Below, one piece after another: positions 1-7,578 of a DNA stretch of 22,740 nucleotides. Location: the NCBI GenBank assembly GCA_025057695.1, contig JANWVB010000011.1:1-22740 (forward strand), given 5' to 3'. Position 1 is the stretch's first letter; each line of letters begins with the position of its first letter. Origin of the DNA: Patescibacteria group bacterium (lineage in GTDB: Bacteria > Patescibacteriota > Microgenomatia > UBA8517). Position numbers and translations under genes: made by a program. The notes under the pieces are model-generated. The model saw nothing but the letters and a program-made list of their open reading frames with translations, ran no database searches and had not been told where the DNA came from.

Positions 1-70
1 TAATTCAAAATTCTCAAACGTCAACTTGTTATACACTGAATTCGCATTATTTAAATAAAATCATTTAGAG

Positions 71-76
71 TATACT
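71..76 (+). promoter_or_regulatory. -10 box for the first PBP gene, leaderless spacing
   Basis: TATACT sits 7 nt upstream of the ATG at 84. A start site about 7 nt after the -10 box would fall on the start codon itself. No convincing -35 box is visible. Confidence 0.5.
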
Positions 77-83
77 ACAATCC

Positions 84-2396
84 ATGATCCAAAAAGCCAT
101 CGACTCAGCAAAAAAAGCAAAATTAAGAAAGTTAAAAAAAAACGCAAGAATTGCTCACAAAGCAAAAGAAATAAACGCAAGCAAAGAAAATAACAAAAAC
201 AAAAAAATTGTATGGACAAAAACGCGCTTTATCAAATTTTTTACTTACTGGGGAGCTGTGGTTTGTTTTTTTGCATGGTTACTTTGGGACATTCCCATGC
301 CTTCAAAATTAGTCACTCAGCAAATTCCAGTATCAACAAAGATCTATGATAGAAATGGAGAGCTTTTATACGAAATATACGCTGACAAAAAAAGCACCCC
401 TTATAAACTATCAGAGATACCAGACCATGTGAAAAACGCGACTATCGCAATAGAAGACAAGGATTTTTATAAACATTCAGGTGTCTCTATTGCGGGAATT
501 ACGCGAGCATTCTACAAAACAATTGTGGAGGGTAAACTACAAGGCGGATCTACACTTACCCAACAGCTTGTAAAAAATTCACTTCTAACTCCCGAAAGAA
601 CAATACGCAGAAAAATAAGAGAGTTTCTGCTAACTCAAGTCGTAGAAATTGTTTACTCTAAAGATCAAATTTTAGAGATGTATTTGAATCAATCACCATA
701 TGGAGGAACAGCATACGGCATAGGAGCCGCGGCCGAAACGTATTTTGGTAAATCGCCTTCAGAACTCACTCTTGCAGAAGCGGCACTTTTAGCAGGACTT
801 CCCCAAGCTCCAACACGATACTCTCCTTTTGGAGCATATCCAGAACTTGCCAGCCAAAGACAGCAAAGTGTCTTAAGACGCATGGTCGAAGATGGTTACA
901 TCAGCCAAGAAGAAGCTGAAAATGCAATTAATGAAAAACTAAATTACTCTGAGAGAAACACTTTTAAAGCCCCTCATTTTTCCTTGTGGATTAAAAGCTT
1001 GTTAGCAGAAAAGTATGGAGAAGCTGTTGTGGAAAAAGGCGGACTTAGGGTGACCACCACTCTTGATTTGTCCTTGCAAGAATTTGCACAAAATGCTGTC
1101 GCCACTGAAGTGGCAAAGCTTGCCAAACAAAATGTCAAAAATGGAGCTGTGATTGTAACCCATCCATCAACAGGACAAATACTTGCAATGGTAGGATCAA
1201 AGGACTACAACGCAAAAGACGAAGACGGAAAGGTAAATGTAATCTTTTCAAAAAGACAACCGGGAAGCGCAATAAAACCGCTAAATTACGCGCTTGCCAT
1301 CGAAGACCGCAAAATAACCGCATCAACACCACTTGCGGATGTGCCAACTTGTTTCTTGGTAACAGGACAGTCTCCTTATTGCCCGAAAAATTATGACGGC
1401 TCTTTTCACGGAGCCGTGCAAACCAGATTTGCGCTTGCAAATTCATACAATATACCAGCAGTGCGAGTTTTAGCGTTAAATGGAATTGAGAAATTTGTGG
1501 AATTTGCCAATAAAATGGGACTAAAAACTTTATCAGATACATCAAGATATGGACTTTCACTAACACTTGGAGGCGGAGAAGTAAGGCCATACGATATGGC
1601 AGTTGCGTTTGGGATTTTTGCTAATGGCGGAATTCTACAGCCACTAACAGGTATCCTAAAAGTTGAAGATTACAAAGGTAAAATTTTAGAAAAATTTGAT
1701 ATAAACAATACTCTATCCGGAGAAAGAATAATCTCCCCAGAAACCGCATTCATAATATCTCATATGTTGCACGACAACGGCGCGCGCTCTGCAACATTTG
1801 GATTAAATTCTTTCTTAAATGTGCGCGGGCACCCTGAAGTCTCTGTAAAAACTGGAACAACTAATGATCTAAAAGACAATTGGACTGTTGGATACACAGC
1901 GCACGCGGTAGTTGTAACTTGGGTAGGCAACAACGACTATTCTTCAATGAGCGGAACAGTATCAGGAGTATCAGGCGCCTCCCCCATATGGAACACGGTA
2001 ATTAAAAAAGTCCTCGAAAAAGCAGAAGAAGGCTCTTACCACCCCAATGACCGCGGGCACGCTTGGCCTAAAAAACCAAACGATGTGGTAGGCGCAACCG
2101 TTTGCGCAACAAACGGCAACAGAGTTTCTGACCCCAACTTGCCTGAATGTCCTACTAGGTTTGAATATTTCCTGAAAGACAAAGTTGGAGCAGGGATACA
2201 AGCTGGATATATGGATTTGATAATAGACAAATCAACAGGCGTAATTGCTACACCAGACATTCCACCTGAAAATCTTGAAACACAAAACAAACCATATCTG
2301 AGCGATCCTTTAGGAACAATAGTATGTCTTGACTGCCCAATTCCATCAAATTTTATAAAAATAAGATATCCCCTATCTAGCGCAAAAGCTCAATAA
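84..2396 (+). CDS. Class A (bifunctional) penicillin-binding protein, PBP1A-like
   Basis: Peptidoglycan glycosyltransferase/transpeptidase that polymerises lipid II and cross-links stem peptides outside the membrane. The 770-residue protein has a Lys-rich cytoplasmic tail (1-50), one membrane segment (about 52-70), then a GT51 domain with the catalytic Glu in IEDKDF (E124) and the GGSTLTQQL motif (154-162). The transpeptidase domain has all three motifs: SAIK (395-398, nucleophile S395), SYN (454-456) and KTGT (589-592). A C-terminal Cys-containing tail follows the catalytic domain and resembles the tail of the next gene. The ATG at 84 is preceded by TATACT at 71-76 with only 7 nt between and no Shine-Dalgarno, suggesting a leaderless message. 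An A9 run at 134-142 keeps its frame. The next gene is a paralogue 53 nt downstream, so the pair looks like a tandem duplication. Function is assigned from motifs; the exact PBP1A/1C subtype is uncertain. Confidence 0.95.
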   Translation: MIQKAIDSAKKAKLRKLKKNARIAHKAKEINASKENNKNKKIVWTKTRFIKFFTYWGAVVCFFAWLLWDIPMPSKLVTQQIPVSTKIYDRNGELLYEIYADKKSTPYKLSEIPDHVKNATIAIEDKDFYKHSGVSIAGITRAFYKTIVEGKLQGGSTLTQQLVKNSLLTPERTIRRKIREFLLTQVVEIVYSKDQILEMYLNQSPYGGTAYGIGAAAETYFGKSPSELTLAEAALLAGLPQAPTRYSPFGAYPELASQRQQSVLRRMVEDGYISQEEAENAINEKLNYSERNTFKAPHFSLWIKSLLAEKYGEAVVEKGGLRVTTTLDLSLQEFAQNAVATEVAKLAKQNVKNGAVIVTHPSTGQILAMVGSKDYNAKDEDGKVNVIFSKRQPGSAIKPLNYALAIEDRKITASTPLADVPTCFLVTGQSPYCPKNYDGSFHGAVQTRFALANSYNIPAVRVLALNGIEKFVEFANKMGLKTLSDTSRYGLSLTLGGGEVRPYDMAVAFGIFANGGILQPLTGILKVEDYKGKILEKFDINNTLSGERIISPETAFIISHMLHDNGARSATFGLNSFLNVRGHPEVSVKTGTTNDLKDNWTVGYTAHAVVVTWVGNNDYSSMSGTVSGVSGASPIWNTVIKKVLEKAEEGSYHPNDRGHAWPKKPNDVVGATVCATNGNRVSDPNLPECPTRFEYFLKDKVGAGIQAGYMDLIIDKSTGVIATPDIPPENLETQNKPYLSDPLGTIVCLDCPIPSNFIKIRYPLSSAKAQ

Positions 2397-2449
2397 AATT
2401 TGTTAAACCTCTCTTTCCGATCTTGTTTTTTTTGTTAATATTTGACTAA

Positions 2450-4345
2450 TTGGTAAAGTTTCGCCACTTTGCAAATATCAGCAAAAAAACAATTTTGGCG
2501 CTTCTTAACGCAACAAGAAGTATACTTTCTTTTTTGGGAAAACCTTTTTATTTAATTTTGGTATTTATCTTTTTGTCAATTGCGATAACGGCAACTAAAT
2601 CCCAACAAATAAGCAAATTTTTAAAATCAGTAAACCTTAGAGGAAAATACTCAAAAAGCAACTCAGAAATTATACAAACTTCTCCAAAACGCCATCTGCC
2701 AAGGCGAATATTTATAACGTTTTGCTATTTTTTATTGAGCATCTGTTTCTTGTTCATTGTTTCCAGCTGGCTTTTTACAAAATACATTCTCTCCGAAATT
2801 CCGGATCCTACAACATTAACCAAAAGAAAACTACCTACAGCAACAAAAATATACGATAGAAATGGAAAATTGCTCTACACGTTTTACAAGGACCAAAACA
2901 GAACTCCCATTGAAATATCAAAAATGTCAAAAGCAGTAATAGACGCGACAATTGCTATTGAAGACAAGGAATTTTTTAAACACCCCGGATTTTCCATCCG
3001 CGGGATAACGCGCGCTTTTTGGCAAAACATAAAAAATGGCACGCTTTATGGCGGTTCAACAATCACGCAACAACTTGTCAAAAATGCGTTTTTAGGCAGT
3101 GAAAAAACATATATAAGAAAACTAAAAGAGATAACGCTTGCCATTTTGGTAGAAAAACAGTTCCCAAAGCACAAAATATTGGAAATGTATTTAAACGAAG
3201 TCCCTTATGGAGGTGTTGCTTATGGCATAGAAGCGGCGGCGCAAATATATTTTGGCAAAAGCGCGTCAGAACTTAGTATCTCAGAAGCCGCGCTTCTTGC
3301 AGGCCTGCCAAGAAGTCCTACAACATATTCCCCTTTTGGAGAAAATACCAATATCGCAATAGCAAGAAGAAACGAAGTTCTGCAACAAATGCATTCCGCC
3401 GGGTTTATAAGTGAAGAAGAATTATTAAAAGCAAAAGAAGAACAAGTCGTTTTTGCAAAAAACCAAATACACATAAAGGCTCCTCATTTTGTTTTTTATA
3501 TAAGAGATATTTTAGAAAAAGAATACGGGCGCGATGCGATAAATTACAACGGTCTTACTGTTATTACCTCTCTTGACTTAGAAATACAAGAAAAGGTCGA
3601 AAAAATAGTCAAGGAAGAAGTTGAAAAATTAAAAAACATGAATGTCAAAAATGGAGCGGCAATTGTGATTAATCCCAAAACCGGCGAAATTTTGGCAATG
3701 GTTGGATCAAAAGATTACTTTGACACCGCCAACAACGGAAATGTGAATATGACCACAACACCTCGTCAACCGGGAAGTACTATAAAGGTGGTAAACTATG
3801 CTAACGCACTATCAAATGGCTACACTTTGGCAACAAGAATAGATGACACTCCTGTATCTTACAAAATAGCAGGTCAACCAACATATACACCCAAAAATTA
3901 CGAAGGCGGTTTTAAAGGCGCAATGACCCTTAGATCTGCTCTTGCTCAGTCAAGAAACATACCTGCTGTTAAGACTTTAAATCATTTCGGAGTAGATTCA
4001 ATGATTGCAATGGGCAAGAAAATGGGAATAACAACATGGGAAGAAAAAACCCGCTTTGGATTATCCCTGACCTTGGGAGGAGGCGAAACTACACTTTTGG
4101 ATATGAGCTATGTTTACGCAACTCTTGCAAATTACGGTAAAAGACCAAAAATTAACCCTATATTAAGCATTACAAATGCTCAAGGAAAAATGATCAAAAA
4201 AACCATTGCGCGGAAATTAACGAGATCGCAAAAGGAGTTTTTGAATTGTCAAACGTGTTTGCGACAGAATCGGCCAAAATCAATAATTTTTCAAAAGACA
4301 CATGCGAAAGTATCCAAGTCCTTGATCCAAGAGTCGCATTTTTAA
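2450..4345 (+). CDS. Second class A PBP, N-terminal part (interrupted by a -1 frameshift)
   Basis: Paralogue of the preceding PBP. It starts with TTG at 2450; TAATAT at 2436-2441 lies 8 nt upstream and no ribosome-binding site is visible. There are two hydrophobic stretches (about 33-48 and 87-110), one more than in the upstream PBP. The GT51 domain is intact (catalytic E171 in IEDKEF; GGSTITQQL 201-209). The transpeptidase domain begins normally with STIK (443-446) and SRN (501-503). The true frame runs to about residue 584 (codon 4199-4201). After that the reading frame gives 47 residues of unrelated sequence up to the stop at 4345. The missing KTG box and C-terminal tail are in the -1 frame, open from 4201. 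Read as drawn, this protein could act as a glycosyltransferase but not as a transpeptidase. With a -1 shift the product would be 803 residues (2450-4860). Confidence 0.85.
   Translation: MVKFRHFANISKKTILALLNATRSILSFLGKPFYLILVFIFLSIAITATKSQQISKFLKSVNLRGKYSKSNSEIIQTSPKRHLPRRIFITFCYFLLSICFLFIVSSWLFTKYILSEIPDPTTLTKRKLPTATKIYDRNGKLLYTFYKDQNRTPIEISKMSKAVIDATIAIEDKEFFKHPGFSIRGITRAFWQNIKNGTLYGGSTITQQLVKNAFLGSEKTYIRKLKEITLAILVEKQFPKHKILEMYLNEVPYGGVAYGIEAAAQIYFGKSASELSISEAALLAGLPRSPTTYSPFGENTNIAIARRNEVLQQMHSAGFISEEELLKAKEEQVVFAKNQIHIKAPHFVFYIRDILEKEYGRDAINYNGLTVITSLDLEIQEKVEKIVKEEVEKLKNMNVKNGAAIVINPKTGEILAMVGSKDYFDTANNGNVNMTTTPRQPGSTIKVVNYANALSNGYTLATRIDDTPVSYKIAGQPTYTPKNYEGGFKGAMTLRSALAQSRNIPAVKTLNHFGVDSMIAMGKKMGITTWEEKTRFGLSLTLGGGETTLLDMSYVYATLANYGKRPKINPILSITNAQGKMIKKTIARKLTRSQKEFLNCQTCLRQNRPKSIIFQKTHAKVSKSLIQESHF
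4196..4202 (+). other. -1 frameshift site in the second PBP gene (A7 run)
   Basis: Zero-frame codons are ATC AAA AAA ACC. Backing up one base on the A7 run gives ATC AAA AAA AAC CAT and restores a continuous protein through the KTG motif. One missing A in the assembly, a real one-base deletion, or slippage would all look the same. A second A7 run in this gene (2483-2489) keeps frame. Confidence 0.7.
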
Positions 4346-4860
4346 TCACAAGCGTTTTAACTGACAATACAGCCAGGGCCCCAGTGTTCGGCACAAACTC
4401 GGTTTTAAAAATACCAGGACACCCTGAAGTGGCAGTAAAAACCGGAACATCAAACAATCTAAGAGACAATCTGGCAATTGGATACACCCGCGATTATGTG
4501 ACTGCTGTATGGGTGGGAAATAACGACAACTCTCAAATGAGCCGCATAGCTTCAGGGGTAACGGGAGCAACGCCTATTTTCCATAAAATCTTTGTAACAC
4601 TTCTTGAAAATATCCCACCTTACAAATGGAATGTGCCTAACGGACTAGAACAAAAACCAATTTGCGCTGTAACAGGGAGTCACCCTTGTGAAAATTGTAA
4701 AACAATTCAGGAATGGTTCATAAAAGGCACAGGGCCAAAAGGTTCATGTCCTGCAGTTCAAAATGAAGAAAATCTAGCAAACATCATAACACCAACATTC
4801 GCTTTGCAAAACACAAAAAATCAAAAACAAAAAAGGTCATTGAGATCAGAAATGCAATGA
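4246..4860 (+). CDS. Second class A PBP, C-terminal transpeptidase fragment
   Basis: Carries the missing end of the PBP that starts at 2450. The frame is open from 4201, so the ATG at 4246 is probably an internal Met (residue 600 of the joined protein), not a start. Residues 65-68 of the fragment are KTGT, the third transpeptidase motif. Flanking blocks (DPRVAFLITSVLTDN, GHPEVAVKTGTSN, WVGNNDNSQMS) match the same region of the upstream PBP. The tail is Cys-rich (HPCENC and a later GSC), as in the paralogue. Between the shift point and the conserved block is an insert of about 25 residues not seen in the first PBP. Alone it lacks SxxK and a membrane anchor, so it should not be active. The stop is TGA. 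Confidence 0.75.
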   Translation: MSNVFATESAKINNFSKDTCESIQVLDPRVAFLITSVLTDNTARAPVFGTNSVLKIPGHPEVAVKTGTSNNLRDNLAIGYTRDYVTAVWVGNNDNSQMSRIASGVTGATPIFHKIFVTLLENIPPYKWNVPNGLEQKPICAVTGSHPCENCKTIQEWFIKGTGPKGSCPAVQNEENLANIITPTFALQNTKNQKQKRSLRSEMQ

Positions 4861-4988
4861 TTTGAATAAACAAAAATCAATATTGAAATTTGCAGCTTTG
4901 GCAGACATAATACAAAAATCCAAAAATAACGATTTTCATATCGTCTAGATAAAGTTGGCTGTTTATTATATTCTCGTTACTCAGAAAT

Positions 4989-5477
4989 ATGACTTTACTT
5001 CAAGAAAAATCTCAAAATTTTTTTCATTTACAATCAGGGGTGGGAATATATTTAGAAAGATGCCAAAGGAGCATATTGCATAATGGAAAACTTATATTGG
5101 CAGAGGGTGAAGAATATTCACAAATTTATTTTAATCCTGATGGCAATACAACAAAAAACTCTAAAGAAATAACTGCTACAATCATACATGGCATTGAAGG
5201 AATAATTGAGTTAATTTCCGCAATAGAGAAAGGACATGTGAAACTCCCTCATACTTTTCTAGGAATAACAAACAAAGAGATGGCCTTGATAGTCCAGAGG
5301 AGACTTGGGTTTGTAATAATCGAGGAACTAGAACCAGAAAGTTGGGAATCCTACACCGTTATTGGTAAATTAGAAGATATTAAACCTAAACTAGATCAAA
5401 TTATCCAAAGCGGCGTGCTTGATAGATTAAAGTCCAGGCAAGCAAGAATAACAAAATTGCAAAACAATTCAGAATAA
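4989..5477 (+). CDS. Hypothetical protein, possible GNAT-like C-terminal half
   Basis: A 162-residue soluble protein that I do not recognise by name, with no signal peptide or membrane segment. The first half has hydrophobic strands and an acidic loop (EGEEYSQIYF, 40-48). The segment 93-111 (ITNKEMALIVQRRLGFVII) resembles the end of a GNAT acetyltransferase fold, where a helix leads into an LGF strand, but no acetyl-CoA-binding Q/RxxGxG/A loop is visible. If it belongs to that fold it is degenerate. The last 20 residues are basic and helical. It lies 128 nt after the PBP and 93 nt before the metallopeptidase-like gene on the same strand. The ATG at 4989 has TATTAT 19 nt upstream (4964-4969) and no Shine-Dalgarno. 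Confidence 0.65.
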   Translation: MTLLQEKSQNFFHLQSGVGIYLERCQRSILHNGKLILAEGEEYSQIYFNPDGNTTKNSKEITATIIHGIEGIIELISAIEKGHVKLPHTFLGITNKEMALIVQRRLGFVIIEELEPESWESYTVIGKLEDIKPKLDQIIQSGVLDRLKSRQARITKLQNNSE

Positions 5478-5570
5478 AATTTCTACTGTAAATAAATAGC
5501 TTCGATTACAAATTGCATCTCAAACACATAAACAGTTATCATAAATTTAAAATATACAACAATTTCTCAC

Positions 5571-6110
5571 ATGTCAGATTTAGAAGAAAACTTTTTTTTG
5601 GGGAAGTTGCGATTCAGATGTGAAATCCATGAACGAAACGACCTCTTGCCACCATCTAGTATAGAAACTTTCAATATTGGTACTAGCTCTGCGATACCTT
5701 TTGAAGTAACAATGGATAAAAATAGATTTAAAAGATTGCTAAATGAAGAAGGTATTACTGGCGGAGGAAAATTGATAGTCGTTGCAAATTTCAGAAGCGG
5801 TTTTTTAGAACGAAGCGACCCACATAAACCACCTCTAACGCTATCAGAAATATTTCAAAACGGCACACGAATGGGTTGGGCACAAAGGGATGCCACAACA
5901 CAAGAATCTAGACTTGGATTGAACATGACAACTATTTATGATTGGTCCATAATCAAAAGTCCAAAAGGGCCAGAATATATTGCAGCCAATTTTCAAGATT
6001 TAGTTGCTTTTTGTTTAGCACATGAATTGGGACACCTACGACAGCACCCATCTATACGCGGCGGAAGAGTTAACACATACCTAAAAGTAATGGGCGGTTC
6101 TTTTTTTTAA
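5571..6110 (+). CDS. HELGH zinc-metallopeptidase-like protein, N-terminal part (stops at a slippery T8 run)
   Basis: The 179-residue product ends 24 residues after HELGH (151-155, in CLAHELGHLRQHP), the zinc-binding and catalytic motif of gluzincin-type metallopeptidases. No signal peptide is visible, so it is probably cytoplasmic. A zincin needs a third ligand downstream, and none fits before the stop at 6108-6110. The -1 frame is open from 6107 to 6367 and encodes an ExxANxYA segment like the third-ligand helix of ImmA/IrrE- or M48-like proteins. The gene is therefore probably one 265-residue frame broken at TCT TTT TTT TAA. The ATG at 5571 follows TATACA (5553-5558) by 12 nt. The substrate cannot be told from the sequence. 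Confidence 0.7.
   Translation: MSDLEENFFLGKLRFRCEIHERNDLLPPSSIETFNIGTSSAIPFEVTMDKNRFKRLLNEEGITGGGKLIVVANFRSGFLERSDPHKPPLTLSEIFQNGTRMGWAQRDATTQESRLGLNMTTIYDWSIIKSPKGPEYIAANFQDLVAFCLAHELGHLRQHPSIRGGRVNTYLKVMGGSFF
6101..6110 (+). other. Slippery heptamer followed directly by a stop (possible -1 frameshift site)
   Basis: T8 (6101-6108) is read as TCT TTT TTT TAA in the zero frame. Bases 6101-6107 form a perfect X XXY YYZ heptamer (T TTT TTT) with the stop codon as the next codon. A -1 shift gives TTT TTT TTA ATT and opens 86 more codons. I see no strong stimulatory hairpin just downstream. Confidence 0.55.
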
Positions 6111-6367
6111 TTGACTCTTTAAGAAGAACTCAACTTCCATGTACAGGAATAGCAGAACCAGTTTTAATAGGAACTGAATTAGCAATCGCTGAACAAATTG
6201 CCAGAGTTGCCTACCGCGCAAACGAAGGCGAGGGGTTTGCAAACGAATACGCAAGCAGTAACGCAAGATTATACAAAGAAATGTTAACCGTACAATTGAC
6301 AAATGAAGGGCAACTTGAAAAAGAGTGGAGAAATTTCTGGCGCTTTTTCAAGCCAAATTTGATTTAA
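6107..6367 (+). pseudogene. 3' part of the metallopeptidase-like gene in the -1 frame
   Basis: This 86-codon stretch is open in the frame reached by a -1 shift at the T8 run and ends with TAA at 6365-6367. It has no usable start codon of its own; the only Met is deep inside, near residue 238 of the joined protein. It encodes a helical segment with EGFANEYAS (about 221-229), whose ExxANxYA pattern resembles the third zinc-ligand helix of ImmA/IrrE-type peptidases. It ends in an aromatic, basic tail (EWRNFWRFFKPNLI). It is best read as the C-terminus of the gene starting at 5571. It ends 43 nt before the convergent serine hydrolase. Confidence 0.65.
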
Positions 6368-6410
6368 AAAGAGATTAGAATTGACCATTGATAAAAGCCA
6401 AAACATTACT

Positions 6411-7541
6411 CTATCCATTGCTCATCATCTCATACACCACTCTTGAAATTTCAGGAATGGCTGTGTCAGCTTCTCTATCCACTATTCCTTTGCTCATGAT
6501 AACAACAATATACGGAGTATTTGCATATACAATTCCAGCATCATTTACAACATGGACCTCTCTACCATACTTGTGAGATGATTTAATATCCTCGGGCAAA
6601 CCAGCCGGTATCCATGCTTCATATATTGTGTCTGTCAGAAAAGACAACATCTCCTCTTTGTTTTTTTTATTAAGAATATTCCCTTTCCATAAATTCTCAA
6701 AAAATATTCCCACATCCTCGGGGGTAGTCATATTTTTGTCAAAATTGGTATTTTTCATGCCACTTTTGGTAATCATTTCTTTTATCTTTGTTATACCTAT
6801 TGTTTTAATGCCAATTGTGTAAGCGGTGTTGTCCGATTGCTTGCCCATTGCAGAGATGAGATTGCGATAAGTAATTTGATAACCAACCGGCCTGCCTACC
6901 AAACTTCCAGATCCGCCAGTTTTGTCGGATTGAGCAAGCGTGTATTTTTCATCCAACGAAAGTCTTCCTTGTTCGCTTTCTAGATACATAGCCGCCATGA
7001 CAGGAAGTTTCATCAAAGACGCGGCTTGAAATTCCTCAGTATGATTTACACCAAAACTAAAACCGCTTTTAAGATTAATCACATAAACACCATACACTCC
7101 ATTTAATCTTTTGGTGATTTTTTTAATTTCAGAAATAATTTCGTCAGCTTTTTGTTTGTCTTTTTTTCTGCTATCTAAAACAATAGTTTCTTCGCTAACA
7201 AAAGGCACAGATATATCGGGTGGCTGAACGCGCGGAGCGTTCGCCAATTTCCAGGACCGCGAATGCAAAGCAAAAATAGCCGACAATCCAGCCGTAACAA
7301 ATAAAGCAGTCATAACAATTATCCTTTCTTTTGTCCCCCATTCTTTTTTTGGTTCCCTTCGTTTTTTTTTATTCTGAGGGTTTAAGTCTTTAAAATCAGG
7401 GTCTTTAACTTTAACCGGCTTGCCTTTCTTAAAACCTTGCGATTTGCTTTCTTCACTATCATCAGCTTCGCTATCCGATTTTATATCAATTTGCTTTTTT
7501 AGCTTATTTTTATTACGATTTGCTTTGCCAAAGAAAAACAT
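6411..7541 (-). CDS. Membrane-anchored class A beta-lactamase-like serine hydrolase
   Basis: A 376-residue protein with a long charged cytoplasmic N-terminus (1-70), one membrane segment (about 73-91) and an extracytoplasmic domain of the class A beta-lactamase/D-Ala-D-Ala peptidase fold. SLMK (175-178) is the nucleophile motif SxxK and SDN (236-238) matches the class A SDN loop. The third motif is HKYG (323-326) where KTG/KSG is expected, followed by the usual strand pair (VVNDAGIVY, YIVVIMSKG). The fold and first two motifs are clear. The KYG variant and the anchor suggest a wall-related peptidase or esterase rather than a secreted resistance enzyme. The ATG at 7541 has TATAAT (7554 to 7549) exactly 7 nt upstream. 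Its location beside two PBPs supports a wall role. It converges on the metallopeptidase-like gene. Confidence 0.88.
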   Translation of the reverse strand: MFFFGKANRNKNKLKKQIDIKSDSEADDSEESKSQGFKKGKPVKVKDPDFKDLNPQNKKKRREPKKEWGTKERIIVMTALFVTAGLSAIFALHSRSWKLANAPRVQPPDISVPFVSEETIVLDSRKKDKQKADEIISEIKKITKRLNGVYGVYVINLKSGFSFGVNHTEEFQAASLMKLPVMAAMYLESEQGRLSLDEKYTLAQSDKTGGSGSLVGRPVGYQITYRNLISAMGKQSDNTAYTIGIKTIGITKIKEMITKSGMKNTNFDKNMTTPEDVGIFFENLWKGNILNKKNKEEMLSFLTDTIYEAWIPAGLPEDIKSSHKYGREVHVVNDAGIVYANTPYIVVIMSKGIVDREADTAIPEISRVVYEMMSNG

Positions 7542-7548
7542 ATAACAA

Positions 7549-7556
7549 ATTATACT
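7549..7556. promoter_or_regulatory. Divergent overlapping -10 boxes
   Basis: On the minus strand TATAAT (7554 to 7549) lies 7 nt before the serine hydrolase ATG. On the plus strand TATACT (7551-7556) overlaps it and lies 22 nt before the ATG of the 445-residue orphan. Two opposing polymerases could not occupy this site together, so the genes may be expressed alternately. Confidence 0.5.
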
Positions 7557-7578
7557 AAATAAATCATTTTCAAATGAA

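Noticed and set aside
1135..1590. A 151-codon open frame on - inside the first PBP gene
   Set aside because: It is opposite the conserved transpeptidase domain and is low-complexity Leu-rich; a shadow.
4989..6367. Toxin-antitoxin or ImmA-type regulatory pair formed by the small orphan and the metallopeptidase-like gene
   Set aside because: No DNA-binding domain, no overlap and 93 nt between them; the HELGH motif alone is not enough.
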